Shown: positions 1-10,072, counted from the stretch's first letter. The stretch is DNA of 64,000 nt from Flavobacterium flavigenum (GCF_027111255.2 NZ_CP114285.2:4278001-4342000), one strand, 5' to 3'. Notes: generated from the sequence alone by a model not told the origin. Translations and numbers: made by a program.

Positions 1-1
1 A

Positions 2-364
2 AAAATTAAAGTAGCGTACCTTACAGATAAAAATCAACGTACAATGTCTGCTCCTCCTTTAGTAGTCAATGCTCATGCAGCCACTTATGGAAATCTGCTT
101 TTTGTACATTCAAAAGTAAAAGGTCGTTTTGAAAATGATAAGTTATGGGAGCAGGCATCTATTATTGATGTTTACGATATAAATAAAAAAAGTTATCTCT
201 TAAGTTTTGCTTTATATGAAAGACCAGATAAAAAGTTGCAGTCATTCATTGTTACAGCAACACATTTATACGCTATAGTCGGAAATGATTTAATGTCATA
301 TAAATTAACCGCAAGGATAAAAAATGAAATGAAAACAGTTCAGGGAAAATTTCCGGACAGTTAA
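2..364 (+). CDS. C-terminal part of an unrecognised protein (cut by window edge)
   Basis: The frame is open from base 2, so the true start lies upstream of the window; the ATG at 44 is internal. About 120 residues are visible. They alternate short hydrophobic beta-strand-like stretches (NLLFVHSKVKGR, SIIDVYDI, YLLSFALYE, LYAIVGNDLMSYKL), which resembles the last blades of a beta-propeller. The plus-strand DUF6520-like gene follows about 80 bases later. In flavobacteria a propeller-like protein often precedes such a gene, but the family cannot be named from this fragment. The propeller assignment is inference. Confidence 0.5.
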   Translation, partial: KIKVAYLTDKNQRTMSAPPLVVNAHAATYGNLLFVHSKVKGRFENDKLWEQASIIDVYDINKKSYLLSFALYERPDKKLQSFIVTATHLYAIVGNDLMSYKLTARIKNEMKTVQGKFPDS

Positions 365-446
365 AAATATACCGGCCAGTATCAGGAATGAACATCGAAT
401 ACCTGTATAAAAAAGTAGGTCAATGTTTAATTTAATATTTACTATT

Positions 447-713
447 ATGAAAACTGTATTTTTAAAAAATGTAACACCTTTTGCAGTAGTAGCATTAGGT
501 ATTTTTGGTGCTCTTGCAACCATGTCTATGCAAACTTCAGCAGCGGCTGACGAAATTGGATACACTCTTAATCCTGAGGGAGGGTTTAACAATGTTGAGA
601 TAGAATGTAGTACTGTACCAGCTCAGGTCTGCCGTGCAAATGGGGCTAGTGGCCCACAGGCTTTTGCTAAAGATGATCAGGGTGAGTGTACAGAATTAGT
701 GTATCGTCCTTGA
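447..713 (+). CDS. Small exported protein, DUF6520-like
   Basis: An 88-residue protein. The N-terminus is a signal-peptide-like segment (MKTVFLKN followed by a hydrophobic stretch to about residue 30, ending near SAAA). The short mature part carries two cysteines (ECSTVPAQVC) and a third in GECTELVY. This matches the layout of the small DUF6520 proteins of Flavobacteriia, whose function is unknown. I chose the ATG at 447 over the in-frame ATG at 423 because it puts the charged n-region directly before the hydrophobic core. A strong hairpin terminator follows directly. Confidence 0.7.
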   Translation: MKTVFLKNVTPFAVVALGIFGALATMSMQTSAAADEIGYTLNPEGGFNNVEIECSTVPAQVCRANGASGPQAFAKDDQGECTELVYRP

Positions 714-735
714 TTTTATGAAATCTCAAAAGTGT

Positions 736-765
736 AAATGCAGTTCCTTAAATGGAACTGCATTT
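736..765. terminator. Rho-independent terminator between convergent genes
   Basis: A perfect 12-bp stem, AAATGCAGTTCC (736-747) with GGAACTGCATTT (754-765), has a 6-nt loop and is followed by a T run on the plus strand. On the other strand the flanking bases are A-rich but less regular. It lies between the DUF6520-like gene and the convergent S9 peptidase gene, so it may serve both. Confidence 0.85.
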
Positions 766-775
766 TTTTATATAA

Positions 776-3400
776 TTACCGTATTGCTTCTTCAATCCAT
801 GGGGCAGGTGATTCATCTTTTAGATAATAATCAAACCATTGCTGTACACGTACTGAAAAATCCTTCTGGTTCGAAGGTTTTAAGAGGCTGTGTCCTTCGT
901 CAGTATAAAATAAGGTAACATTTATTTTACCCAGACGGCGTAATGCCATGTAATATTCAACACTTTGGTGCCAGTCCACATGCTGGTCTTTTTTACCTGT
1001 CCATAAAAGCAGAGGTGTAGTAATTTTATCAGCATTAAAAACAGGAGAATTAAGCTGATAAGCAATAGGATTTTCAAAAGGACTTTTGCCTATTCTCCAT
1101 TGTTCTTTGTTCATCCGCCACAAATCAGCTTTTCCGCTATCCCATCCTACGGTAAGATAAAAACTGTTCAGGTCAGTTACTGCAGCTCCGGCAATCGCTG
1201 TGGCAAACAGCTTGGTTTGCGTAATGATAAACGCAGTCTCATAACCTCCGAACGAATGTCCTGTTAGCCCGATTTTATTCGGATTTACTAATCCTTTTTC
1301 AATAATTTGTTTAGTACCGGACACAACACAGTCCGACGCCGAAATGCCGGGATTTCCTTCTTCATGAATAATATCAGGCAAAAAAACAAAATATCCCTGT
1401 GTGGTAAGGTTCGTAGTATTAAAACCATCTTCCAGATAAACACTTGGGTTTCGGTACAAATGAAGTTCATTAGACTGATTTTCATAGATGTGTACTACCA
1501 TAGGATATTTTTTAGCTGTATTGTATCGTGCAGGGTATAACAATACACCTTTTATATTTTGCTTTTTCGAATTTTTATAGTGCATAAGTTCTGCCTTGCC
1601 CCAATCATAATGATAATGTTGCAGGTTGCTTTCAAAAATTGGTTTTGCCTGTGAAGCAGCCGTTTTATACAGTAGTGTCGGAGGTACATCAAACTTTTGT
1701 TGGGTATAGAAAAAAGTATGTTTCTCTTTATTATAAAGCAGTTGCTCAGCATAAAAATCTCCATAAACAATAGTTTTAGGTTCAGGTTTTTTTCTCCATT
1801 TAAAATAGCCGGTCTTGCCATCTGCTCCCTCACCTCGAAGAATAATTCCGTTTTCTAAATCAACTATATCGTTTCTGAATCCTTCATACAAAAGATTAAT
1901 TTTCTTCTTAAAAGGAATATCAGCTATTCGATATTGTATCGCTGATTCCCTTCCATGTGTTAATCGTCTAAACGAATTTCCATTAGGCTTGATAGCCCAC
2001 AAATCATATTGGTCATAAATTAAAATTTCCGCATCATCAGGAGTCCATCCCGGATTACCGTAGGGCGATGATGTAACCAGTTTATAAACTTTTCCAGAAA
2101 AAGTCCCGTTAGTATTGCCAGTAACATTAATATGTGATTTAGTCTGAATATTATAAACCCACCAATTGTCATCTTTAAAATAAGATATGTATTTTCCGCT
2201 GGGAGACGGAATAGTGTATCGTGAAGAACCGGAATGGTTTTTTAATAATAATTCCTTTTCATTGGTCTTTAAATTTACAAGATAAAAATCCCTGTTCCCA
2301 TCATATTCAAATTGGGGCTCATAAGCTTTCGGATTTGACAAAATAGCATAGTGTTGGTCGCCTGTTAGCATAAGTTTTGGTAGATCATTGGTAGTAACAG
2401 CATAAAAGGTATCCCTTAGCACAGACCAGACAAAAACTTTTGACTGTTCCTCAAACTTTCCTTGTTTCTGCTCATGAGGATAAATCCATTTGTCATTGGT
2501 ATTCCAGATTTCTACAGGTGATATTTTCTTAACATCTTCAGGCTTGGTTCTCTTTTTAAGCGAAACAAACACCCTTTGCAGGTCGTCTGATATAGTCACT
2601 TTATAGGAGGGACCTAAAATAATGGAACGGTCTTCCGGAAATTCCGGCTGTGTAGAAACATTAAGGAAATGGAGATTTTTGTTTTTTAAAACATAGTAAT
2701 ACAGGGTATTATGGTAATCAACTTTTGTTTGTCCAAGAAAGGCAAAAGACTTTCCTTTCTTATGCCAGACAAAACCATCAAAATTAGAATCATTTTCTCT
2801 CAAAATCCAATCAATAACAGTACTGCTTTTAAGATTAATAATGCCAACTGAATATTTATTGTTAGAGAAAACAGAGAACGCTACAGTATTTCCGTCAGGA
2901 CTTAACGAAAAATTCTTGACTTCTTTGATTTCTTCTGTTTTGCCTCCCGATGGATGCCTGAGTATTAAAGATTGCGTCTTATGTGCTGATGCTACTAAAA
3001 GCAATAACCTATTAGCTTCTTTAGAATACGCATATTGAGAAACATCAGCAATCCGCTCCTTACTTCCAGTGTTGAGGTTAGTAATTTCTAATTGATTTCC
3101 TGTAAGTGTAATAAACTCATTATGTATCGTAAAATCCGACTGATCGCAGGCAGGATAATGATAAGTGGCAGTAGTAAAAGTGTTTCGTACAAACAACGTA
3201 TCAGTATTATTTGTATAATCCATCGTGTAACTGATCCATTTTGAATCACTGGATATTTTATCAGAACGAAGTTCTCCCCACAAATGATAATCATCAACAG
3301 TCAGTTGTTTTTTTTGCACCACCTGTCCCCATGAGGGACAGGTCACTAATGGCAAAATAAAAAATAAAACTGCGATTTGGGGTAAAAATTTGAAATCCAT
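776..3400 (-). CDS. S9 family (prolyl oligopeptidase-type) serine peptidase
   Basis: An 874-residue secreted peptidase. It has an N-terminal signal peptide (MDFKF then a hydrophobic run ending near TCPSWGQ), a long beta-propeller-like middle, and a C-terminal alpha/beta hydrolase. The nucleophile motif GHSFGGYE lies near residue 714, the acid in TGKKDQHVDW near 805, and the histidine in TDEGHSLL near 836. S9 enzymes release short peptides from oligopeptides. It is the last gene of the minus-strand SusC-SusD-peptidase group, 28 bp after susD, which suggests that peptides imported or captured by the SusCD pair are its substrate (inference). Confidence 0.93.
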   Translation of the reverse strand: MDFKFLPQIAVLFFILPLVTCPSWGQVVQKKQLTVDDYHLWGELRSDKISSDSKWISYTMDYTNNTDTLFVRNTFTTATYHYPACDQSDFTIHNEFITLTGNQLEITNLNTGSKERIADVSQYAYSKEANRLLLLVASAHKTQSLILRHPSGGKTEEIKEVKNFSLSPDGNTVAFSVFSNNKYSVGIINLKSSTVIDWILRENDSNFDGFVWHKKGKSFAFLGQTKVDYHNTLYYYVLKNKNLHFLNVSTQPEFPEDRSIILGPSYKVTISDDLQRVFVSLKKRTKPEDVKKISPVEIWNTNDKWIYPHEQKQGKFEEQSKVFVWSVLRDTFYAVTTNDLPKLMLTGDQHYAILSNPKAYEPQFEYDGNRDFYLVNLKTNEKELLLKNHSGSSRYTIPSPSGKYISYFKDDNWWVYNIQTKSHINVTGNTNGTFSGKVYKLVTSSPYGNPGWTPDDAEILIYDQYDLWAIKPNGNSFRRLTHGRESAIQYRIADIPFKKKINLLYEGFRNDIVDLENGIILRGEGADGKTGYFKWRKKPEPKTIVYGDFYAEQLLYNKEKHTFFYTQQKFDVPPTLLYKTAASQAKPIFESNLQHYHYDWGKAELMHYKNSKKQNIKGVLLYPARYNTAKKYPMVVHIYENQSNELHLYRNPSVYLEDGFNTTNLTTQGYFVFLPDIIHEEGNPGISASDCVVSGTKQIIEKGLVNPNKIGLTGHSFGGYETAFIITQTKLFATAIAGAAVTDLNSFYLTVGWDSGKADLWRMNKEQWRIGKSPFENPIAYQLNSPVFNADKITTPLLLWTGKKDQHVDWHQSVEYYMALRRLGKINVTLFYTDEGHSLLKPSNQKDFSVRVQQWFDYYLKDESPAPWIEEAIR

Positions 3401-3428
3401 AAGTATGAGGATTAAATATAATTATTGA

Positions 3429-4820
3429 TTAATAACCCGGATTTTGAATACCCAAAAAAGGATTAGCAATTAATTCAGTTTGCGGAATAGGAAATAAGGC
3501 ATCAGTAGAATTCCACCCTGGTTTCAAGACCGACAATACAGCATCCAGTTGATTAGATCGTTTAAGGTCAAAAAAACGATGACCGTGTTCCGTAAAAAAC
3601 TCCCATCTTCTTTCCTGTAGGATAGCGGTCAGGGTTTCCTCTTTGCTTACAGCAATTGTTTCTGGTAATCCTGCGCGTTTTCTCACAGCGTTCAGGTCTT
3701 CTTTGGCACCTATTAAATCACCCTGTTTTGCTCTCGCTTCAGCACGAATAAGATACTGTTCAGCAAGTCGAAAAACAATAGAATATTCTTTAGAGGCAGT
3801 GGTAACGGTTTGCTCTTTGTATTTATAAGCATGATACCAATTAGAGGAACCTTTGGTTACCATTTTGATCCAGTTGAGTTTACGCCCGTCTGCAGGATCA
3901 AAAGAATTGATTAGATTGCTATTCAGGGCTACAAGTTGCGGTGGTCCGGCAGTAAAAATAAATAAGGAACCTTCTTTCGTATTTTGTCCGGCTGTGGCCG
4001 ACTGCAATTGCCAGATGGTTTCTTTAGAGTTGATTAAAAAAACGTCACTCAGTTTTGGGGTCAGCACGAATAAGGCAGTCTCATTAAGAACGGCAGAAGC
4101 TTCATTGGCAGCCTCAGCATACAATTGGTTATAGAGATAAACTCTCGCAAGTAAGGCTTTCGCTGCATATCGGTTCGGGATACTTCTGTCTGCCGGATTG
4201 TATTGTATCTTTAGTAAGCCGATAGCATGTTCCAGATCTGCAATTATTTTTTTATACACCTCACTAACAGGCATGCGGGTTACTTTGCTGTTGGTTCTGT
4301 AATCCGTAGTGGTAATATAAGGCACATCACCATAAAGGTTAGCAAGATAAAAATGAAGCAAAGCGCGGATAAATAGTGACTCACCTTGTAGTTGTTTTTT
4401 GTGCTCCTCACTAATATTCTCGTTTTTTTCTATCGCTTCAATAATAGAATAGGCAGCGTAAATATGATTATAACTCGTATTCCAGTAGGTAGCAATAAGA
4501 GTATTAGTAGGCAGAAGTACATTATTATAAAAATTAAAACTGGCATTTGAAGGAGTACCGTAAGCAGTAATTTCATCGCTGTAATTGCCTAGTTGGTTCG
4601 AAAGACCGGTATTATTTCCTGTAAGTATTCCTCTGTCTCTTATTTTTGCGTAGATATCCGTTAAGGCGGCATTCGCAGTAGCATAATCTTCAAAAACGGT
4701 TTCTTTTGTCAGTTGGGAATTGGGTAGTGGCACCTCGACAAACGAATCGCAGGAAACAAACAAAAAAGAGAGCATCCATAAGCGTATGATATAGAAGGTA
4801 ATAATGTAAATAGCTTTCAT
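3429..4820 (-). CDS. RagB/SusD family nutrient-binding lipoprotein
   Basis: A 463-residue protein with a lipoprotein signal (hydrophobic stretch ending LFVSC, lipid cysteine near residue 24). SusD hallmarks follow: an N-terminal helical region (ANAALTDIYAKI), a central TPR-like part with QGESLFIRALLHFYLANLYGDVPY, and a C-terminal RRWEFFTEHGHRFFDLKR block before PIPQTEL. SusD proteins sit on the outer membrane as a lid over the SusC channel. The gene lies 10 bp after the interrupted susC gene, in the same operon. The protein looks intact, but if the pair needs the SusC partner it may be non-functional here because susC is broken. Confidence 0.95.
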   Translation of the reverse strand: MKAIYIITFYIIRLWMLSFLFVSCDSFVEVPLPNSQLTKETVFEDYATANAALTDIYAKIRDRGILTGNNTGLSNQLGNYSDEITAYGTPSNASFNFYNNVLLPTNTLIATYWNTSYNHIYAAYSIIEAIEKNENISEEHKKQLQGESLFIRALLHFYLANLYGDVPYITTTDYRTNSKVTRMPVSEVYKKIIADLEHAIGLLKIQYNPADRSIPNRYAAKALLARVYLYNQLYAEAANEASAVLNETALFVLTPKLSDVFLINSKETIWQLQSATAGQNTKEGSLFIFTAGPPQLVALNSNLINSFDPADGRKLNWIKMVTKGSSNWYHAYKYKEQTVTTASKEYSIVFRLAEQYLIRAEARAKQGDLIGAKEDLNAVRKRAGLPETIAVSKEETLTAILQERRWEFFTEHGHRFFDLKRSNQLDAVLSVLKPGWNSTDALFPIPQTELIANPFLGIQNPGY

Positions 4821-4830
4821 GTTTTCTAAA

Positions 4831-6746
4831 TTAAAAGGTTAATTGTAAGCCTGCGGTTATCACTTTTAGAGGAGGCAGGTATCCGGTAAAAGTAAATTCA
4901 GGATCACCGCCTTCATACGGGGTAAAAGTCAGCAGGTTCTGAGCCTGTAGTGAAACAGTACATTGCGTACTTTTAAGGCTTAGCGGAACTTTGTAAGAAA
5001 CAGAAATGTTTTTCAAACGAACATAGGAAGCATCCGTTATACTGCCAGTACTTTTATTATATAAATTGTCTCCCTGCACCGCAGCACTGTTTACTCCTGT
5101 TGTATAAATCTGATAGGAAGCAGTATCTCCCGCATTGATCCAGCTGCTGCCTGCTGTAAGTGGTTGGTTGGTCATTTGCCCTGCAAAACCCATTGCATAC
5201 TTGATGTTATCCTGCTTAACAAACTGAAAAAGAAAATCCAGTTTCCAGTTTCGATAGCGAAGCTGATTTTGAAGGCCTCCAAAAAACTCAGGATTCAGGT
5301 CAGCTATAGTTTGTTGGTCTTCAGGAGAAGTTATTCTTCCGTCCTTGTTCAAATCTTCAAATTCATACACGCCCGTTTGCGGGTTGACACCTTTAAAGTT
5401 ATAAAGCAGCAGTATATTCAAAGGTGCTCCAATTCGATATTTTTGACTGTAGGTAGAGGTTGCAAGTCCGGGAAATGCAACAAGGCGGTTACGGGCAAAA
5501 GTCAGGTTAACGCTGGTAGTCCAGTCAAAATGGGGCGTATTAAAATTTACAGTACGCAAAGTAAATTCCCATCCTGAATTTTCTACTGTAGCAGCAAGAT
5601 TAGATTGTAGTGAGGTAAAGCCTGTTGTACCCGGCAACGGAACGCCTACAAGCTGGTTAGAAGATCGGTTGCGGTACCATGCAGCGGTAGTAAAAATCCG
5701 GTCTTCCAAAAAGCCTAGTTCCAGTGCTGCCTCGAGTTTTTTATTGGTTTCCCATCCAAAATTAGCATTAAACAAACGGGTAGGTTGCATCCCTACAGTA
5801 TTGTTGTAATTAGCACTGGCAGTGGTATACGTGTCCAAAAACATATAATCACCAATCTGGTCATTACCTGTAGTACCAAAACTGGCACGTACTTTACCAA
5901 AACTTACCCATGGTAATGCAGAAAATAAAGATTCCTTATAAAACAGCCATGCTGCCCCAACAGCTCCAAAAGCAGCAAATTGGTTCCCCGGACCAAATCG
6001 GCTGGAGACGTCACGACGGGCAGTCAGGTTCAGGATATAGCGCGAATCGAAACTGTAATTGAGTCGCCCAAAAAACGCCTGATACTTATATTGGGTGATT
6101 TCATCAAGCAGTATTTTAGGGAATTTAGCAGCTGCCAGATTATAGATTAGGCTGTTGGAGCTAAAACCACTTCCGGACTGATACAGCTTTTCTGTAGTCT
6201 GTTGCTGAAAAGTAGCGCCTAAAAGCACATCTAGCGAATGGCTTCCAAGCTGCTTTTTCCAGTTAATCTGTGGTTCGGCAATCCATGATGAGCGGTCGGT
6301 ATCATTAACGTAAATAGCAGATTTGTCACTCGTAATATTAAAAGCAGGGTTATAGATTGTCGAAGGAGAAGTACGGGTTTCAGTTGTGCTCAGGGCAGTA
6401 TAGCCAAAACTGCTTTTGAGTACAAGCTGTGGCAATAGCTCATACGATACTACTGTATTGGCTACAAGGTCGTTGGTTTTCGATTCAAATTTGGCGTTTA
6501 AATTTCGCAACGGATTATCCCATGTCCCGTTCTCCCAATTCAGATTGCCGTCTGCATCATACAAAGCTGGGGCATTAGGAGCAAGCGCACGTGCATCATA
6601 AGTAAGGTCAAAAGCAGGCAGGTCGTTGTTCTGCGCAGTATACCCGCCGGAAAAAGTGACCCTGAATTTGTTGTCTGCAGAGCGGTGGTTGATATTGATT
6701 TGCGCACCGCCTTTTTTATATAAAAAATCCCCAGGAATAGACTGCA
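4831..6746 (-). pseudogene. SusC/RagA TonB-dependent receptor, 3' part (interrupted by IS3 element)
   Basis: This is the C-terminal ~638 codons of a SusC-type outer-membrane channel: beta-barrel strands, then a terminal segment ending TAGLQLTF with a C-terminal phenylalanine as usual for barrels. The frame has no genuine start; its first codons come from the insertion junction. Joining base 6743 to base 8166 (IS plus one GCA removed) keeps the frame and reads FLNMQSIPGDFLY across the join. The whole protein would be 1012 residues, the usual SusC size. No frameshift or stop is seen in this half, so the insertion looks recent. Confidence 0.93.
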
Positions 6747-6771
6747 CCCAAAAGTTTAGACAAATTTATAA

Positions 6772-7604
6772 TTAATTTTGATAATGATGAGCTCGATATT
6801 GTATCGGGCTCATTTTGTTTAAATTTGACTTGATTCTTTCTCTATTGTAATAGATAATATAATTTTCGATATCTTGTTTTAATTGACTTATAGAACTGTA
6901 CTTTTTAAGGTAAAACAATTCGGATTTTAATATCCCGAAGAAGTTTTCTATAATCGCATTATCCAGACAATTCCCTTTTCTGGACATACTCTGTACGATT
7001 CCTTTTTTTTCAATAAATGCTGGTATTGTTTCATTTGGTATTGCCAGCCTTGATCAGAATGTAAGGTCAAATTAGTATTGTTTGGTATTTTCTTAAATGC
7101 TTTTTTTAACATCACGACCACTTGACTAAATACGGGTCGTTCCGCTAGCTCATAACTGATAATTTCTTGGTTGAATAAGTCTATAATAGGCGATAAATAT
7201 AGTTTTTTTCCTGATACATTAAACTCGGTTATGTCGGTTGCCCATTTTTTATTTGGAGCTTCTGATTTAAAATTGCGTTCCAAAATATTAGGTGCGATTT
7301 TGCCCTGTTCCCCTTTATATGATTTATATTTCTTTATTCTAATAATGCTTTTTAGCCCTAATAGCTTCATCAATCTGAAAACTGTTTTATGATTGATAGT
7401 TATCCCTTTATTGTTCAATTCGTCGGTAATTCTTCTATAGCCATAACGACCTTTGTGCTTGTGATAAATGGATTTTATAAATTCTTTTATGATTTGATAC
7501 TTATCCACAGATTTGTTTTGTTTTTCATAGTAGTAAAAACTGCTACGTGCCATATTAGTACGATTCAAAAGTAAATCTAAATCATATAAATGCCTTAATT
7601 CCAT
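6772..7604 (-). pseudogene. IS3 transposase OrfB (DDE), frameshifted at a poly-A run
   Basis: The first frame (7604-6948) holds the HTH_21-like N-terminal part, then the integrase core with DITEF (first D) and LHSDQGWQY (second D). The frame then shifts and the remainder (from 6987) reads SRKGNCLDNAIIENFFG, with the catalytic E, and runs to YRAHHYQN. The switch lies at an A8 run on the minus strand (near 7004-7011). Nine or six A residues would restore the usual KKKGIVQSMSRKGN sequence. The ATG overlaps the orfA stop as TAATG, which suggests translational coupling. The element is probably immobile unless slippage repairs the frame or the run length is a sequencing error. Confidence 0.88.
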
Positions 7605-8131
7605 TATGGCTTGCGCTTTTTGGCTGCTTCTTCGGCTTGAATTAAGGCTTGTAGCTTTTTTAGCAAATCGTTCTCACAGCGCAGGGCTTCAATTTCCAAG
7701 AGAAGTTCTTCTTCCCTGGATAATGGCTTGTCTGATTTGCGTTTTTTACGTTTGAAATTGCTCATAGATTTGGGCCTGCCTTTGGGTTTTGGTTGTAATG
7801 CTTCAACTCCAAAGTTAGCAAAATCTTTTTGCCATTTTAACAGAATAGCTGCATCGGCAATATTAAACTTCACCGAGGTCTCGCGTAAGGAAAGTGATTC
7901 TTTTTTAATGGCTTTTAGAACCTTTAACTTAAAATCAACCGTATAATTATGATTCCTTCTAGGTAATAAGCCGTCTTTGCCGTATGCTTTATAAAAAGCT
8001 ACCCATTTACGGATATTGGACTCGTCCAAACCCTTCAATCTTGAAACATACACGTTCGAATAATGTTTCTTTAAAACTAATTCTACACATTCTAACTTAA
8101 ATGCATAATTGAATTTTACTTTTCTGTTCAT
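7604..8131 (-). CDS. IS3 transposase OrfA (helix-turn-helix)
   Basis: A 175-residue DNA-binding subunit. It has two HTH segments: YVSRLKGLDESNIRKWVAFY near residues 28-47 and SLRETSVKFNIADAAILLKW near 80-99. A basic linker with RGRPKS/KRKKRKS follows, then a coiled-coil tail, EELLLEIEALRCENDLLKKL. The doubled HTH followed by a leucine-zipper-like tail is typical of the IS150 group. It ends at the TAATG overlap with orfB. Confidence 0.92.
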   Translation of the reverse strand: MNRKVKFNYAFKLECVELVLKKHYSNVYVSRLKGLDESNIRKWVAFYKAYGKDGLLPRRNHNYTVDFKLKVLKAIKKESLSLRETSVKFNIADAAILLKWQKDFANFGVEALQPKPKGRPKSMSNFKRKKRKSDKPLSREEELLLEIEALRCENDLLKKLQALIQAEEAAKKRKP

Positions 8132-8165
8132 AAAAAATGCCCCAAATAGTGTCTAACTTTTTGGG

Positions 8166-9291
8166 GCATGTTCAGAAACACCGTGGTTTCCTGATGATAA
8201 TTGCCGCTCAGCAAAAACTGAGTGCGCTCTGACCCACCCGATAACGTACCCTGAATATCCTGTTGCAGTGATGTACCTCCCAGCAGTTCCTTTTGCCAGT
8301 CGGTATAGCGATTCTGGTCCCAGGTGCCGTTAATATCGTAATCGGTCGCGCCATAACTCAGCCCGTCGTTTACAAAAGCCTGTAGGCGCATCGCAAGATA
8401 CTGTTCTGTATTCATGAGTTTCATAAATTTCGTTACAGTTCCTGCACCCGTTGCCGCATTAACCGTAAAAGTAGTTTTACCCGCCTTTCCTTTTTTGGTG
8501 GTAATCAGCACCACACCATTCGCACCACGCGAACCGTATATAGCCGTAGCATCGGCATCTTTCAGCACTTCGATGCTTTCAATGGCATCGGGATTGATGC
8601 TGTTGAGCGGACTGGTAACACTCGGGTAAGTAGACGCAGTCTGGTTATACCCAATGGGGTCAGACGCATACGGAACCCCGTCTATAATATACAAAGGCGC
8701 ATTCCCATCAGTACGGATGCTGTTCTGTCCACGTATCTTGATGTCAAAACCGCCTCCGGGCACTCCGGTGGTCTGTGTAATGCTCACACCCGCCATACGC
8801 CCCTGCATCGTAGCCAGCACATTAGTCACAGGCTGGGTTTCAATGTCCTTAGCAGTAATGCGGGCAATGCTTCCGGTACGTTCGCTTTCTTTTACCGAAT
8901 AGTATCCGGCATTCACCCGCACTTCCTGCAAGGTTGTGGTGTCAGGATGCAGTACAATAGCAATTGTAGTACGCCCCGCAACAGGAACGACAGCCGTTTT
9001 AAAACCGATAAAAGAAACTACCAAAGTATCCTGAGGCGAAGCAGAAAGACTGTATTGACCGCTATAATCTGTAATAGCAGTAGCATTGAGTTTGCCTTTT
9101 AGGGTAATCGTAACCCCGGGCAGGGGAGCAGTACCATCTGTGACAGTACCCTGAATGTGATGTTGTTGAAGAAAAGTGGATGATTTCCGGACTCCGTTTT
9201 TGGAGTAAACAGGGAAGAAAGACAATAATGAACCCATTAAAAATAGGCAATAAAGAGCCTTGCCACCCTTAATAAATGAAAATTTATTCAT
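8166..9291 (-). pseudogene. SusC/RagA TonB-dependent receptor, 5' part (interrupted by IS3 element)
   Basis: The N-terminal ~375 codons of the receptor: a signal peptide ending near FFPVYSKN, a carboxypeptidase-regulatory-like domain (residues ~45-120, VTDGTAPLPGVTITLKGK), and the TonB plug with GRMAGVSITQTTG, IKIRGQNSI, PLYIIDGVPY and EVLKDADATAIYGSRGANGV. The frame then runs 13 codons into the IS and stops. A truncated product would lack the barrel. No Bacteroidota -7 element is obvious in the 50 bases upstream. The full gene is reconstructed under the 3' part. Confidence 0.94.
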
Positions 9292-9332
9292 AATATTGGG
9301 TTGGTTAGTGAAACGTTGGTTTTGTTAGCTAA

Positions 9333-9379
9333 GGTCCTCTACGCTAGTTTGGCGACGAAGTAGAGGGCCATTTTTTTTG
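9333..9379 (+). terminator. Hairpin followed by T run, upstream of susC
   Basis: GGTCCTCTAC (9333-9342) pairs with GTAGAGGGCC (9360-9369; one G-T pair) over a 17-nt loop and is followed by A and eight T residues. It looks like a plus-strand terminator, but no plus-strand gene lies just before it. It could equally be a leader structure of the divergent susC transcript. Confidence 0.5.
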
Positions 9380-9532
9380 TCATGGCGAAAGGCGAAGCAA
9401 TCGCACTAAAATATTATTCTCTCATAGGCAGCAAAAGGGTATAAGTTAGTTTTGGCTGCGAAACTTTAAAAAATAAATTAGAAGTATTGGCTAAGAATCT
9501 AAGTGGAGTAATAAGCATAAAAAAGGCGCGGA

Positions 9533-9652
9533 ACTCAGCTTAAACGTCTCTGGCACTTGGCATGGCCACCACAAATAAGTGAGCCCACGCCAAAGACGTG
9601 AGCACCATACTTATCATCTCGTGGTATAAACTGCCAAGTTTTGAGCCGAGAT
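9533..9652. repeat. Long imperfect palindrome in the gap between susC and the XRE gene
   Basis: The 9292-9814 gap holds no credible gene. Within it, ACTCAGC near 9533 faces GAGCCGAG near 9643. Inside that, ACTTGGCA faces TGCCAAGT, ACCAC faces GTGGT, and TAAGTgaGcCCACG (9576-9589) faces CGTGagcaccatACTTA (from 9597) over a short CCAAAGA loop. The folded arm would be about 55 bp with several mismatches. It could be an end of an unknown mobile element, an island boundary or a structured RNA. It is unlike the repeats further right. Confidence 0.5.
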
Positions 9653-9814
9653 TCAAAGCGAATGCTTCAAATATTTTTTATTAGAAGAATCGCAAAATTA
9701 ATAAATGATATTTATTATTAAGAATAGATATCACAATCTTTCTCAAAGATAAAAAATATTATTTGTAATCCAAGTGGTTTACATGATATTATAGAAAAAA
9801 ATCAAAATTGCAGT

Positions 9815-10072
9815 ATGGCAGAATTGACAAAAGAAGATACTATACTACAAAAAAAGATAGCAGAAAGAATCCAGTTTTTACGTTTGAAAACTGGGCTTTC
9901 ACAAACAGATTTTGCCCAAAAAAACCATATTGATAGGCAAGTAATTAATAGGTGGGAAAGCATTAAAAACAAAAGAGGCGTAACTATATATTCTATTCAA
10001 AAATTTTGCAAAATGTTAGATATAACGTTGAAAGATTTTTTTGATGATGAAGAATTTAAGAAAGATGCTTAG
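9815..10072 (+). CDS. XRE-family helix-turn-helix regulator
   Basis: An 85-residue Cro/CI-type DNA-binding protein. The HTH spans about residues 17-70, with LRLKTGLSQTDFAQKNHIDR as helices 2 and 3, and a short acidic C-terminus (LKDFFDDEEF). There is no second domain, so it probably acts as a small repressor. It is the first plus-strand gene of the accessory island. Its stop codon lies inside the terminator hairpin. Confidence 0.9.
   Translation: MAELTKEDTILQKKIAERIQFLRLKTGLSQTDFAQKNHIDRQVINRWESIKNKRGVTIYSIQKFCKMLDITLKDFFDDEEFKKDA

Larger units (their letters stand above)
6747..8165 (-). mobile_element. IS3-family (IS150-like) insertion sequence, 1419 bp
   Basis: The element sits inside susC. 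Terminal inverted repeats are CCCAAAAGTTTAGACA at the left (from 6747) and CCCAAAAAGTTAGACA at the right when read inward on the minus strand (ending at 8165). The 3-bp target duplication GCA is at 6744-6746 and 8166-8168. I chose these ends because they give matching flanks and restore the susC frame exactly. The more outward TGC bases could instead be counted as part of the ends. It carries orfA (HTH) and a frameshifted orfB (DDE), both on the minus strand. Confidence 0.9.
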
